Notes: a model not told the origin generated them from the sequence alone. DNA of 21,371 nt from Bacteroidales bacterium (GCA_024681565.1 JAILAO010000043.1:1-21371), one strand, 5' to 3'. Positions 1 to 7,053 are shown, numbered from the stretch's first letter. Numbers and translations: made by a program.

Positions 1-1500
1 GGTGTTGAGCTCGCCCTCGGCCGGGCAGACCAGCAGGTGGACCTCACCGAACTGGCCGGCACCGCCGGACTGCTTCTTGTGACGGTACTGGGCGCTGGCC
101 ACCTTGGTGATGGTCTCGCGGTAAGGCACCTTCGGGGCGAAGAGCTCGACATCGAGTTTGTACTCGTTGTTGAGGAGCCACTTGACGATATTGATATGCT
201 GCTCGCCGTTGCCGCTCAGGATGGTCTGGCGGAGCTCCTTGGAATACTCCACGATCACGGTCGGGTCGGTGTTGGCGATCTTCTTGAGGGCGTCGCCGAG
301 CTTCTGCTCGTCCTGCTGGACCTTGGCCTTGATGGCGCAGCGGTACTTGGGTGCAGGATACACGATCTTGTCGTACTTGATCCCGGAACCGGGCAGGGAA
401 AGCGTGGTGTTGGACTTGCCGTTCTTGAGTTTGACGGCGCAGCCGAAATCACCCGCATGCAGGGAATTGACGGACTCCTTCTTGGTGCCGGCGACGGCGT
501 AGATGGCGGAAAGGCGCTCCTTGTTGCCGGTGACGGGATCCTCGAGGTCGAGACCGGCCGAGACCGTACCGCTCATCACCTTGAAGTAAGACACCTCGCC
601 GAGGTGCGGCTCCACATCGTTCTTGTAGATGAACAGGGAAGGGGCACCTTCGGGCTTGACTTCCGGAGCGGGAGCGACGTCCTTGACGAACTCGAGCAGA
701 CGCTTCACGCCGATGTCTTTCTTGGCGCATACGCAGAAGACGGGATAGGCCTCACCGGCGGCGATGCCGAGGTTGAGTCCGCGGTGGATCTCCTCTTCGG
801 AGAGCTCGCCTTCTTCGAAATATTTCTCCATCAGGGCATCGTCGAACTCGGCGGCCTTCTCGATGAGGGCGGCGCGGGCCTCTTCGGCCTGATCCTGGAA
901 CTCGGCGGGAATCTCGAGGTCTTCACGGGTGCCGTTGGCATCCTTGAAGCGGTAATATTTCATCGTGAGCACATCCACGAAACCGTCGAACGAGGTGCCG
1001 GGGTTGGTCGGGAACTGGATATAGACAGCCTTGCCGCCGATGGACTCCTTGATGGAATTCTGGATGTTGTCCCAGTCCGCCTTCTCGCTGTCGAGCTGAT
1101 TGACCGCGATCACGAGGGGAAGCTTCTTGCTGTCGGCAAGACGGAGGAAGTTCTCCGTGCCCACCTCGACGCCCTGCTGGGCGTTGATCACCAGGACACC
1201 GCTCTCGCAGACCTTGAACGCTGCATAGGCGCCGCCGATGAAGTCGTCGGAACCCGGGGTGTCGATGAAGTTGATCTTGGCATTCTGGAACTCGGCATAC
1301 AGCGGGGTCGCATAGATGGAGCGCTGGTTGATTTTCTCGAGCTCATCGTTGTCGGAAAGGGTGTTCTTGTCTTCGACAGTACCTCTCCGGTCAATCACCT
1401 TGCCCTCGAAGAGCATGGCTTCGGCGAGCGTGGTCTTACCGGACTTGGAGGCTCCGAGCAAGGCGACGTTGCGGATGTCTTTGGTTGAATAATCTTTCAT
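1..1500 (-). CDS. fusA2: EF-G paralogue (EF-G2-like), 5' 500 codons, runs off the window
   Basis: This is a translation elongation factor G paralogue, cut by the window edge after 500 residues (full EF-G is about 700). The ATG lies at 1500-1498. Seen: a P-loop GASKSGKT (residues 16-23), then DTPGSDDF (80-87) where EF-G has DTPGHVDF, NQLD (134-137) where GTPases have NKxD, and QRSIYAT (59-65) where EF-G has the RGITIT switch I. Domain II follows at about 295-385, and a domain IV start (RETITK at 461, HKKQSGG soon after). So the switch I Thr, the catalytic switch II His and the G4 Lys are all replaced. Known: Bacteroides thetaiotaomicron has an EF-G2 that supports translocation without GTPase activity during carbon limitation and gut colonisation. 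Inference: this is its orthologue and a canonical fusA lies elsewhere. It has its own promoter in the 57-nt gap and the end of the upstream gene. Confidence 0.9.
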   Translation of the reverse strand, partial: MKDYSTKDIRNVALLGASKSGKTTLAEAMLFEGKVIDRRGTVEDKNTLSDNDELEKINQRSIYATPLYAEFQNAKINFIDTPGSDDFIGGAYAAFKVCESGVLVINAQQGVEVGTENFLRLADSKKLPLVIAVNQLDSEKADWDNIQNSIKESIGGKAVYIQFPTNPGTSFDGFVDVLTMKYYRFKDANGTREDLEIPAEFQDQAEEARAALIEKAAEFDDALMEKYFEEGELSEEEIHRGLNLGIAAGEAYPVFCVCAKKDIGVKRLLEFVKDVAPAPEVKPEGAPSLFIYKNDVEPHLGEVSYFKVMSGTVSAGLDLEDPVTGNKERLSAIYAVAGTKKESVNSLHAGDFGCAVKLKNGKSNTTLSLPGSGIKYDKIVYPAPKYRCAIKAKVQQDEQKLGDALKKIANTDPTVIVEYSKELRQTILSGNGEQHINIVKWLLNNEYKLDVELFAPKVPYRETITKVASAQYRHKKQSGGAGQFGEVHLLVCPAEGELNT

Positions 1501-1536
1501 TGTTGCGTATGGAGTATTAATTATTAGTCAAGTCCG

Positions 1537-1568
1537 CAAATCTAATCATTTTTGCGGCTAAACGCAAA
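1537..1568 (-). promoter_or_regulatory. Bacteroidota-type promoter of the EF-G paralogue
   Basis: On the minus strand a TTTG (1568-1565) and a TAGATTTG (1544-1537) are separated by 20 nt. This fits the Bacteroidota sigma-ABfr consensus TTTG-N19-21-TAnnTTTG exactly. The -7 box ends 36 nt before the ATG at 1500. The -33 box lies inside the last codons of the small upstream gene. Three alternating hexamers (CGCAAA 1535-1540, TTTGCG 1551-1556, CGCAAA 1563-1568) overlap both boxes and the spacer and could be operator sites. Confidence 0.75.
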
Positions 1569-1755
1569 TCAAATTGGGCCACTGCAACAATATCTCTTCG
1601 CCGCGGAGTCCGAGTTCCCGGAGCAGGCACTCGTCCAGGGGGCCGGGGAGCAGGTGAAGCTTGCGGCAGCAGGCGGGGAAATCAGCCGGTGCGGAGCCCG
1701 ACTCGAGCAGTTCGAAAAAAGCGGCAATGCCGGAAGGATTCGGTCTTTTCATCAT
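1558..1755 (-). CDS. small uncharacterised protein (65 aa) upstream of the EF-G paralogue
   Basis: I do not recognise the family. The 65-residue product has no signal peptide or membrane segment; it has a pair of adjacent Cys (29-30) and an amphipathic acidic second half around LDECLLRELGLRGEEIL. Codon choice (CTG, CTC, GGC, CGC, GAG) matches the strongly GC3-biased genes around it, which argues for real coding. Two ATGs sit in tandem at 1755-1750, and no clear ribosome-binding site is visible. It runs in the same direction as the EF-G paralogue, 57 nt upstream, and its stop codon lies within that gene's promoter. The opposite-strand ORF over the same bases reads as a shadow. Confidence 0.6.
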   Translation of the reverse strand: MMKRPNPSGIAAFFELLESGSAPADFPACCRKLHLLPGPLDECLLRELGLRGEEILLQWPNLICV

Positions 1756-1857
1756 GCAATTGTTTTGGTTTCGGCAAAAATGGCCCCCGCATCCGGATAA
1801 AGCAAGAGGACCGGGAGGTAACAGGCAGGTAAGGACTGTAAAAATATATGATTTTTA

Positions 1858-1865
1858 TACTTTTG
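1858..1865 (+). promoter_or_regulatory. possible distal -7 box for the XRE/rnhB gene run
   Basis: TACTTTTG fits TAnnTTTG and lies 73 nt before the XRE ATG. No convincing TTTG was found 19-21 nt upstream, so it is weaker than the proximal box at 1924-1931. Confidence 0.3.
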
Positions 1866-1895
1866 TATGTTTTTTATGAACATAGTACCGATTTT

Positions 1896-1923
1896 CGGAC
1901 ACTGATTTCCAGACACGGACACT
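1896..1923 (+). repeat. perfect 8-bp direct repeat CGGACACT, 20-nt period; candidate operator
   Basis: CGGACACT occurs at 1896-1903 and again at 1916-1923, exactly 20 nt apart (about two helical turns). The second copy directly abuts the -7 box at 1924-1931 and the first lies where a -33 box would be. The position is ideal for a repressor or activator, possibly the XRE protein encoded immediately downstream (inference). Confidence 0.5.
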
Positions 1924-1931
1924 TACCTTTG
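1924..1931 (+). promoter_or_regulatory. -7 box of the XRE gene, 7 nt before the ATG
   Basis: TACCTTTG is a perfect TAnnTTTG box, with 7 nt between its last base and the ATG at 1939. Transcription in Bacteroidota starts only a few nt after this box, so the mRNA would be leaderless or nearly so. The -33 element is not well conserved. Confidence 0.55.
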
Positions 1932-1938
1932 GTCCATC

Positions 1939-2343
1939 ATGCTTGATCCGATACACCTCCGCATCCGCCGGACCCGCGAGCAGGCCGGCTACTCCCAGAC
2001 CCGGATGGCCGAAGAACTCGGCGTCGGCCGGACCACCTACATCTCCTTCGAGACCGGCCGTTCCCGGCTCTTCAATCCGCTCGTCGACAAGATGGCCGCC
2101 TGTCTGGGCGTCTCGCCGGAAGAACTGCTGTTCGGCCGGCTGCCCGACGCGGAACTCCTCCGCGACCAGACCCGGCTGGACGAATGGAAACGGGCGGTCA
2201 CCGAGGACTATGAAAACCGCTTGAAAGAACTTCAGGACCAGCTGGAGGCCCTCCGCAAAGCCAATGCCCTGCAGGAAACCGCCCTCCGGGCGCTCAGCTC
2301 CTCCAACGAATACCTGCTCGGACAACTCCGCAAAGATGATTAA
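1939..2343 (+). CDS. XRE-family helix-turn-helix regulator with C-terminal coiled coil
   Basis: A 134-residue DNA-binding protein. Residues about 8-63 form a Cro/CI-type HTH domain: an Arg-rich first helix, the SQTRMAEELGVGRTTYISFETG helix-turn-helix core, then a CLGVSPEELLFG end typical of XRE domains. Residues about 80-125 are charged and heptad-like (ENRLKELQDQLEALRKANALQ), predicting a coiled coil for dimerisation. The ATG sits 7 nt after a -7 box. A perfect direct repeat just upstream could be its own operator. It is followed 21 nt later by rnhB and heads the housekeeping gene run; the regulated genes are unknown. Confidence 0.85.
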   Translation: MLDPIHLRIRRTREQAGYSQTRMAEELGVGRTTYISFETGRSRLFNPLVDKMAACLGVSPEELLFGRLPDAELLRDQTRLDEWKRAVTEDYENRLKELQDQLEALRKANALQETALRALSSSNEYLLGQLRKDD

Positions 2344-2349
2344 TTTGTT

Positions 2350-2357
2350 TATCTTTG
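2350..2357 (+). promoter_or_regulatory. -7 box of rnhB, 7 nt before the ATG
   Basis: TATCTTTG is a perfect TAnnTTTG box in the 21-nt gap between the XRE stop (2341-2343) and the rnhB ATG (2365). The box-to-ATG distance is 7 nt, identical to that of the XRE gene. No TTTG lies at the expected -33 distance. It implies an internal, possibly leaderless start for rnhB and the genes after it. Confidence 0.55.
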
Positions 2358-2364
2358 CACGGAC

Positions 2365-2973
2365 ATGCCCCACACCCCTCTTCTTCCCTGTCTTGAAGCC
2401 GGAAGGCTGGAAGCCGGTTGCGACGAAGCCGGACGCGGCCCGCTGGCCGGGCCCGTCTATGCCGCCGCCGTCATCCTGCCCGCGGATTTCAGCCACCCGC
2501 TGCTGGACGACTCGAAGAAGATGAGCGAAAAGGCACGCGACCTGCTCCGCCCGATCCTCGAGCGGGAAGCCGTCGCCTGGGCGGTGGAAGCCGTCAGCGC
2601 GGAAGAAATCGACCGCCTCAACATCCTCGGAGCCTCGCTGGAAGGGATGCGCCGGGCGGTGCGGCGGCTCTCCGTCCGGCCGGACTTCCTGCTGGTCGAC
2701 GGCAACCGCTTCCGCCCCTTCGACGGCTATCCTTACCAGACCGTCGTGCACGGCGATGCCACCTATGCCTCCATCGCGGCGGCATCCGTGCTTGCCAAGA
2801 CCTGGCGGGACGAGAAGATGCGGGAGCTGGCACGGCAATATCCGGAATACGGATGGGACCACAACATGGGCTATCCTACCCCGGAGCACATCGCCGCCAT
2901 CAGGAAGTACGGATACTGCCCGGAGCACCGCAAGTCCTTCCATCCCAAAGAATTGGAACCAAGTTTATTTTAA
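2365..2973 (+). CDS. rnhB: ribonuclease HII
   Basis: RNase HII cuts the RNA strand of RNA/DNA hybrids and starts removal of single ribonucleotides from DNA. The 202 residues match the usual length. Seen: GCDEAGRGPLAGPV at 18-31 with catalytic D20 and E21, DDSKKMSEKARD at 48-59, LLVDGN with D112, and GDATYASIAAASVLAK starting at 130 with D131, which completes the DEDD metal site. HNMGYPTPEH near the C-terminus is also typical. There is no upstream in-frame ATG, and only five residues precede the family's LLP start, which supports this start. The coding end is 4 nt from the peptidase gene. Confidence 0.97.
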   Translation: MPHTPLLPCLEAGRLEAGCDEAGRGPLAGPVYAAAVILPADFSHPLLDDSKKMSEKARDLLRPILEREAVAWAVEAVSAEEIDRLNILGASLEGMRRAVRRLSVRPDFLLVDGNRFRPFDGYPYQTVVHGDATYASIAAASVLAKTWRDEKMRELARQYPEYGWDHNMGYPTPEHIAAIRKYGYCPEHRKSFHPKELEPSLF

Positions 2974-2977
2974 TAAA

Positions 2978-5089
2978 ATGAAGAAATTCTTATTAACCGT
3001 TGCCACCGCCCTGCTGTTGATGCCGGCCGCCCTGCGCGCCGACGAGGGCATGTGGCTTCTGCCGCTGCTCGAGAAGATGAACAGCGATGCCCTGCGCAAC
3101 CTCGGATCCCGGCTCACCCCGGAACAGATCTACAGCGTCAACCATTCCTCCATCAAGGACGCCATCGTCCAGTTCGGAGGCGGCTGTACGGGAGAGATCA
3201 TCTCCGGAAGCGGCCTGCTGGTGACCAACCACCACTGCGGCTACGGCAACATCCAGGCCCTTTCCTCCACGGAGCACAACTACTTGGAGGACGGATATTT
3301 CGCCATGTCCCGGGAGGAGGAGCTCCCGTGCCCCGGACTCACCGTCCGCTTCCTGCAGAGCATGACCGATGTGACGGACGAGATCGCCGCCGGCAAAGAC
3401 CGCCAGCAGCTGATCGCCGAGGTGCAGAAGGCCAATCCCAACTGCCAGGCCCGGATCGTCAGCTTCTATAACAACAATGTTTTCTACCTGATCGTCTCCA
3501 AGATCTACCGCGATGTCCGCTTCGTCGGTGCTCCGCCGGCATCTTCCGGCAAGTTCGGCGGCGACACCGACAACTGGATGTGGCCCCGCCATACCTGCGA
3601 CTTCTCGATGTTCCGCGTCTATGCCGGTCCTGACAACGAGCCGGCCGACTACGCCCCGGAGAATGTCCCGATGCGTCCCCGCCAGTTCCTGAATGTCTCG
3701 CTCAAGGGCGTGCAGGAGGGCGATTTCGCCATGATCATGGGCTACCCGGGCAGCACGCAGCGTTTCCAGACGGCCGCCCAGCTCCAGAACATGCTGAACA
3801 ACAACGACGTCCGCATCGCCGCCCGCGGCATTCGCCAGGATGTCCTGTGGAAGGCCATGCGCGCTGACGAGAAGGTCGGCCTGCAGTACGCCAGCAAGTA
3901 TTCCGGATCCTCCAACGGCTGGAAGAAATGGATCGGCGAGAAAGAGGCCTTCGAGGCCCTGGACATCATCGGCCGCGAAGAGCAGAAAGAGCGCGACCTG
4001 AGCGCCTGGATCGACGCGGATCCGACCCGCAAGGCCGCCTGGGGCGATGCCATTTCCCGCATCGCGGAAAATGTCGACGCCACGAAAGACGTCTACTACG
4101 CCGGGACGCTGCTCAACGAAACGCTGGGCCGCATCGAGATCCTGTCCTATGCGTCCGCCCTGGCAAGTATCCCGGAGACTATCGAGCAGATGCGCGCCCG
4201 CGACCCGCAGGCGGAAATCGACGAGCAGGCCATCCGCGATGAATATATGGAATACGTGCTCAGCCGCTACAAGGACTATGACGCCCGCGTGGACCGCGAC
4301 GTGGCCACCGCCATGATCGACCACTACAAGGCGAACGTCAGGCCCGAAGACGCCATCCGGATCGGCAACAAGAGCATCCTCGCCCTGGACACCCGCAAAC
4401 TGGTGGACAACCTGTTCAAGAAGAGCGTTTTCACCTCTGCCGAGAAACTGCAGGCCAAGCCGCTGACCGCCAAGGTGCTGGCCGCAGACCCGGCCGTGCA
4501 GCTGGCGAATGCCGTATCGGACGCCATCACCCCGCTCAACACCGCGGTACGCGACCGCAGCGCTGACCTCGCCGACGCTTCCAAGGCTTACGGCGCCGCC
4601 CTGCTCAAATGGCAGGAAGGCCAGCCCAGCTATCCCGACGCCAACAGCACCTGCCGCCTCACCTACGGCACCGTCAAGAGCTACGAGCCCAAGGACGGCG
4701 TGCTCTACAAATATTACACGACCCTCAAGGGCGTGATGGAAAAGGAAGACCCGGACAACTACGAATTCCGCGTCCCGGCCAAGCTCAAGGAGATCTGGGA
4801 GAACAAGGATTTCGGCCAGTACGCCAACGAAAAGGGCGAGGTCGTGGCCTGCTTCCTGACGAACCTCGACATCACGGGCGGCAATTCCGGCAGCCCGGTG
4901 ATGGACGCCGACGGCAACCTGATCGGTCTCGCCTTCGACGGCAACTGGGAGGCCATGAGCAGCGACGTGATGTTCGAGCCGAACCTCCAGCGCTGCATCT
5001 GCGTGGACATCCGCTATGTCCTGCTGATGGTGGACAAGTTCGGCGGCGCCGGCTACCTCCTCGATGAAATGAACCTTGTAAAAGAATAA
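2978..5089 (+). CDS. dpp7: S46 family dipeptidyl-peptidase, DPP7 type
   Basis: This is a periplasmic serine exopeptidase that releases dipeptides from oligopeptide N-termini, a route for amino acid uptake in Bacteroidota. From the ATG at 2978 it is 703 residues, the family's normal size. A signal peptide (1-21, ending ALRA) supports this start over the ATG at 2756, which lies inside rnhB. Chymotrypsin-fold motifs are TNHHCGYG (H86), WMWPRHTCDFS (D208) and TGGNSGSPV (S637), giving the H-D-S triad. Eighteen residues after the Ser lies Gly655 (AFDGNW). In Porphyromonas enzymes this position is Gly in DPP7 and Arg in the Asp/Glu-specific DPP11, so a hydrophobic P1 preference is inferred. The stop overlaps the next ATG by one base (TAATG). 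Confidence 0.95.
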   Translation: MKKFLLTVATALLLMPAALRADEGMWLLPLLEKMNSDALRNLGSRLTPEQIYSVNHSSIKDAIVQFGGGCTGEIISGSGLLVTNHHCGYGNIQALSSTEHNYLEDGYFAMSREEELPCPGLTVRFLQSMTDVTDEIAAGKDRQQLIAEVQKANPNCQARIVSFYNNNVFYLIVSKIYRDVRFVGAPPASSGKFGGDTDNWMWPRHTCDFSMFRVYAGPDNEPADYAPENVPMRPRQFLNVSLKGVQEGDFAMIMGYPGSTQRFQTAAQLQNMLNNNDVRIAARGIRQDVLWKAMRADEKVGLQYASKYSGSSNGWKKWIGEKEAFEALDIIGREEQKERDLSAWIDADPTRKAAWGDAISRIAENVDATKDVYYAGTLLNETLGRIEILSYASALASIPETIEQMRARDPQAEIDEQAIRDEYMEYVLSRYKDYDARVDRDVATAMIDHYKANVRPEDAIRIGNKSILALDTRKLVDNLFKKSVFTSAEKLQAKPLTAKVLAADPAVQLANAVSDAITPLNTAVRDRSADLADASKAYGAALLKWQEGQPSYPDANSTCRLTYGTVKSYEPKDGVLYKYYTTLKGVMEKEDPDNYEFRVPAKLKEIWENKDFGQYANEKGEVVACFLTNLDITGGNSGSPVMDADGNLIGLAFDGNWEAMSSDVMFEPNLQRCICVDIRYVLLMVDKFGGAGYLLDEMNLVKE

Positions 5090-6156
5090 TGACGAAAGAA
5101 GAACTTTTGCAGGCCCTGCGGGAAGTACATCATCCCGGCCGCCAGGACCGCGACATCGTAGAACTCGGAATGGTCCACGATGTCGAAATCTCGGGAGACA
5201 GCGTCACCGTGACCCTCGCCTTCCCCAAACGCCGCGACCCGCTCGCCGAATACCTGATCGGCAGCGCCCGGGCCGCACTGATCCGCCACCTGCCCAGCCA
5301 GGTGAAATCGGAGGTCAAGACCGTGGTCGTCGATGACGAAAAACCCAAAAAGAAAGGCCTGGACCTCGGACTCGGACAACTCGCGGAGGTCCGGCACATC
5401 ATCGGCGTCGCATCCGGCAAGGGCGGCGTGGGCAAATCCACCGTGGCCGTCAACCTGGCCTGTGCGCTGGCGCGGATGGGCTACCGGGTCGGTCTCGCCG
5501 ATGCGGACGTGTACGGTCCTTCGGTTCCCGTGATGACGGGGACCGAAGGCGCCGTGCCCGCAGCGGAGCCCGGAGAAGAGGAGGGGAAGGAACTCATCCT
5601 TCCGCTCGAGAAATACGGCGTCAAATGGATGTCCATCGGCTATTTCGCCGAGCGGGGCCAGGCCCTGATCTGGCGGGGCCCGATGGCCTGCAACGCCCTC
5701 AAGCAGATGATCCTGCAGGTCAAATGGGGCCCGCTCGACTACCTGCTCATCGACATGCCCCCGGGCACGGGCGACATCCATATCAGCCTCGTGCAGGACA
5801 TCCCGATGGAAGGGGCCCTGATCGTCACGACCCCGCAGACGGTGGCCCTCGCCGATGTGGAGAAGGGCGCCAACATGTTCCGCAACGAAAACGTGAACCG
5901 TCCCATCTTCGGCCTCGTCGAGAACATGGCCTGGTTCACCCCGGAGGAACATCCGGACGAGAAATACTACATCTTCGGCAAGGACGGCGGCGCACAGATG
6001 GCGCAGGAGCTGGGCATCGACCTGCTCGGCCGCATCCCGCTCGTGCAGGGCATCCGCGAGAGCGGTGACGCCGGCGAACCGGTGGCCCTGGGCAGCCGCC
6101 CGGACGGGCTCGCCTTCCTCGAACTGGCCGGCAAACTGGCCGAAAAACTCGGCTGA
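5089..6156 (+). CDS. apbC: Mrp/ApbC-type iron-sulfur cluster carrier ATPase
   Basis: A cytoplasmic P-loop ATPase of the Mrp/NBP35 group, thought to carry Fe-S clusters to apoproteins. Residues 1-85 form an MIP18/DUF59-like domain, then a linker rich in Lys. The deviant Walker A GKGGVGKS is at 110-117, DADVYGPS at 138-145, and DMPPGTGD at 222-229. The 355-residue length is normal. The C-terminal CxxC that bridges a cluster in many Mrp proteins is absent: the VENMAWFTPEEHPDEKYY stretch has none. I believe this is common in Bacteroidota members, from memory. Its ATG overlaps the peptidase stop by one base, suggesting translational coupling, and rsmA follows after 6 nt. Confidence 0.93.
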   Translation: MTKEELLQALREVHHPGRQDRDIVELGMVHDVEISGDSVTVTLAFPKRRDPLAEYLIGSARAALIRHLPSQVKSEVKTVVVDDEKPKKKGLDLGLGQLAEVRHIIGVASGKGGVGKSTVAVNLACALARMGYRVGLADADVYGPSVPVMTGTEGAVPAAEPGEEEGKELILPLEKYGVKWMSIGYFAERGQALIWRGPMACNALKQMILQVKWGPLDYLLIDMPPGTGDIHISLVQDIPMEGALIVTTPQTVALADVEKGANMFRNENVNRPIFGLVENMAWFTPEEHPDEKYYIFGKDGGAQMAQELGIDLLGRIPLVQGIRESGDAGEPVALGSRPDGLAFLELAGKLAEKLG

Positions 6157-6162
6157 CCCGCC

Positions 6163-7053
6163 ATGGAAGTCCGCGCCAAAAAAGCCCTGGGACAGCATTT
6201 CCTGACCGACCTCTCCGTCGCGCAGCGCATTGTCGACGCCCTGACGGTCCCGGCGGGAGGTACTGCCCCGCCTGACTTCGCTTCGCTCATCCCTCCCACG
6301 CCTGACGGCGCGGGCCCCTCCCATTTACGAGGCCATGGGTGGCCACGGTCCGGCGAGGCAGTACCTCCCGCCGAGGACGTTCGACCCGTATTGGAAATCG
6401 GTCCGGGAATGGGCGTGCTGACGCAGTACCTGCTGAAGCGGGAAGATATTGATTTGAAGCTGGTGGAGCTGGACGGCGAATCGGTGGACTACCTGCTGAC
6501 CCATTTCCCGGGAATGCAGGGCCGGCTGTACCAGGCGGACTACCTGCGCCTGGACATCCACAAGCTGTTTCCGGGACCCTACCGGGTGATCGGCAACTTC
6601 CCCTACAACATCTCCTCGCAGATCTTCTTCAAGATCCTGGAGGACAAGGACCGCATCCCGGAGGTGGTCTGCATGATCCAGAAGGAAGTCGCGGAACGCA
6701 TCGCCGAACAGCCCGGCAGCAAGACCTACGGGATCCTTTCCGTGCTCCTGCAAGCCTGGTACGACATCGAATACCTGTTCACCGTGGGCTCCGGGGCTTT
6801 TGCCCCGCCGCCCAAGGTGCAGTCCGCCGTCATCCGCCTGCGGCGCAACACCCGCACGGAACTCGGCTGCGACGAGATACTGTTCAAGAACGTGGTCAAG
6901 ACCGCTTTCAACCAGCGGCGCAAGACCCTGCGCAACGCGCTCAAGCCGCTGCTTCCGGAGGGATTCGACGCTTCGGACCCGGTCTTCGACCTGCGCGCCG
7001 AACGCCTCGGCGTCGAAGACTTTGCCGCCCTCACCCGGCAATTGTCCCGATAA
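6163..7053 (+). CDS. rsmA: 16S rRNA dimethyladenosine transferase with an in-frame repeat insertion
   Basis: RsmA/KsgA dimethylates two adjacent adenines near the 3' end of 16S rRNA during 30S maturation, using S-adenosylmethionine. Seen: KKALGQHFLTD at the N-terminus, motif I LEIGPGMGVLTQ at about 76-87, NFPYNISSQIFFKI (motif IV, NxPY), GAFAPPPKVQSAVIRL, and FNQRRKTLRNAL near the C-terminus. The protein has 296 residues, against about 255-270 for the family. The excess lies at residues 30-71, between the N-terminal helix and motif I, where a 123-nt palindromic element (41 codons) is inserted in frame. Without it the protein would be 255 residues. The insert is rich in Pro and Gly and uses codons TTA and CGA that are rare around it. 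All catalytic motifs are intact, so the enzyme is probably active. Confidence 0.95.
   Translation: MEVRAKKALGQHFLTDLSVAQRIVDALTVPAGGTAPPDFASLIPPTPDGAGPSHLRGHGWPRSGEAVPPAEDVRPVLEIGPGMGVLTQYLLKREDIDLKLVELDGESVDYLLTHFPGMQGRLYQADYLRLDIHKLFPGPYRVIGNFPYNISSQIFFKILEDKDRIPEVVCMIQKEVAERIAEQPGSKTYGILSVLLQAWYDIEYLFTVGSGAFAPPPKVQSAVIRLRRNTRTELGCDEILFKNVVKTAFNQRRKTLRNALKPLLPEGFDASDPVFDLRAERLGVEDFAALTRQLSR
6251..6373. repeat. palindromic repeat element inserted in frame inside rsmA
   Basis: The two 22-bp ends (6251-6272 and 6352-6373) are inverted repeats with one mismatch, starting GGCGGGAGGTACTGCC one base inside the left end. Further pairing continues inward (GAC 6274-6276 with GTC 6348-6350). Inside are a smaller hairpin (GGCCA 6331-6335 with TGGCC 6340-6344) and an 8-bp direct repeat CGCCTGAC (6269-6276 and 6299-6306). 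The total of 123 nt is a multiple of three with no stop in the rsmA frame. No convincing target-site duplication is seen; the best flank match (6243-6249 with 6376-6382, 6 of 7) would shift the frame. The design resembles REP/BIME elements or the Rickettsia palindromic elements that insert into genes. No second copy lies in this window. Confidence 0.75.

Noticed and set aside
37..1488. 483-codon plus-strand ORF across the EF-G paralogue
   Set aside because: It is antisense to a clear EF-G-family sequence, and its low-complexity Leu/Gly/Asp/Glu composition is typical of a shadow of a GC-rich gene.
2756..2977. Upstream start for the S46 peptidase, giving 777 residues
   Set aside because: This ATG lies inside rnhB; the start at 2978 gives a clean signal peptide and the normal family length.
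6243..6382. Target-site duplication around the rsmA insertion (gacggtc and gacgttc)
   Set aside because: Only 6 of 7 bases match, and the implied insertion of 133 nt would break the reading frame, so the match is probably chance.
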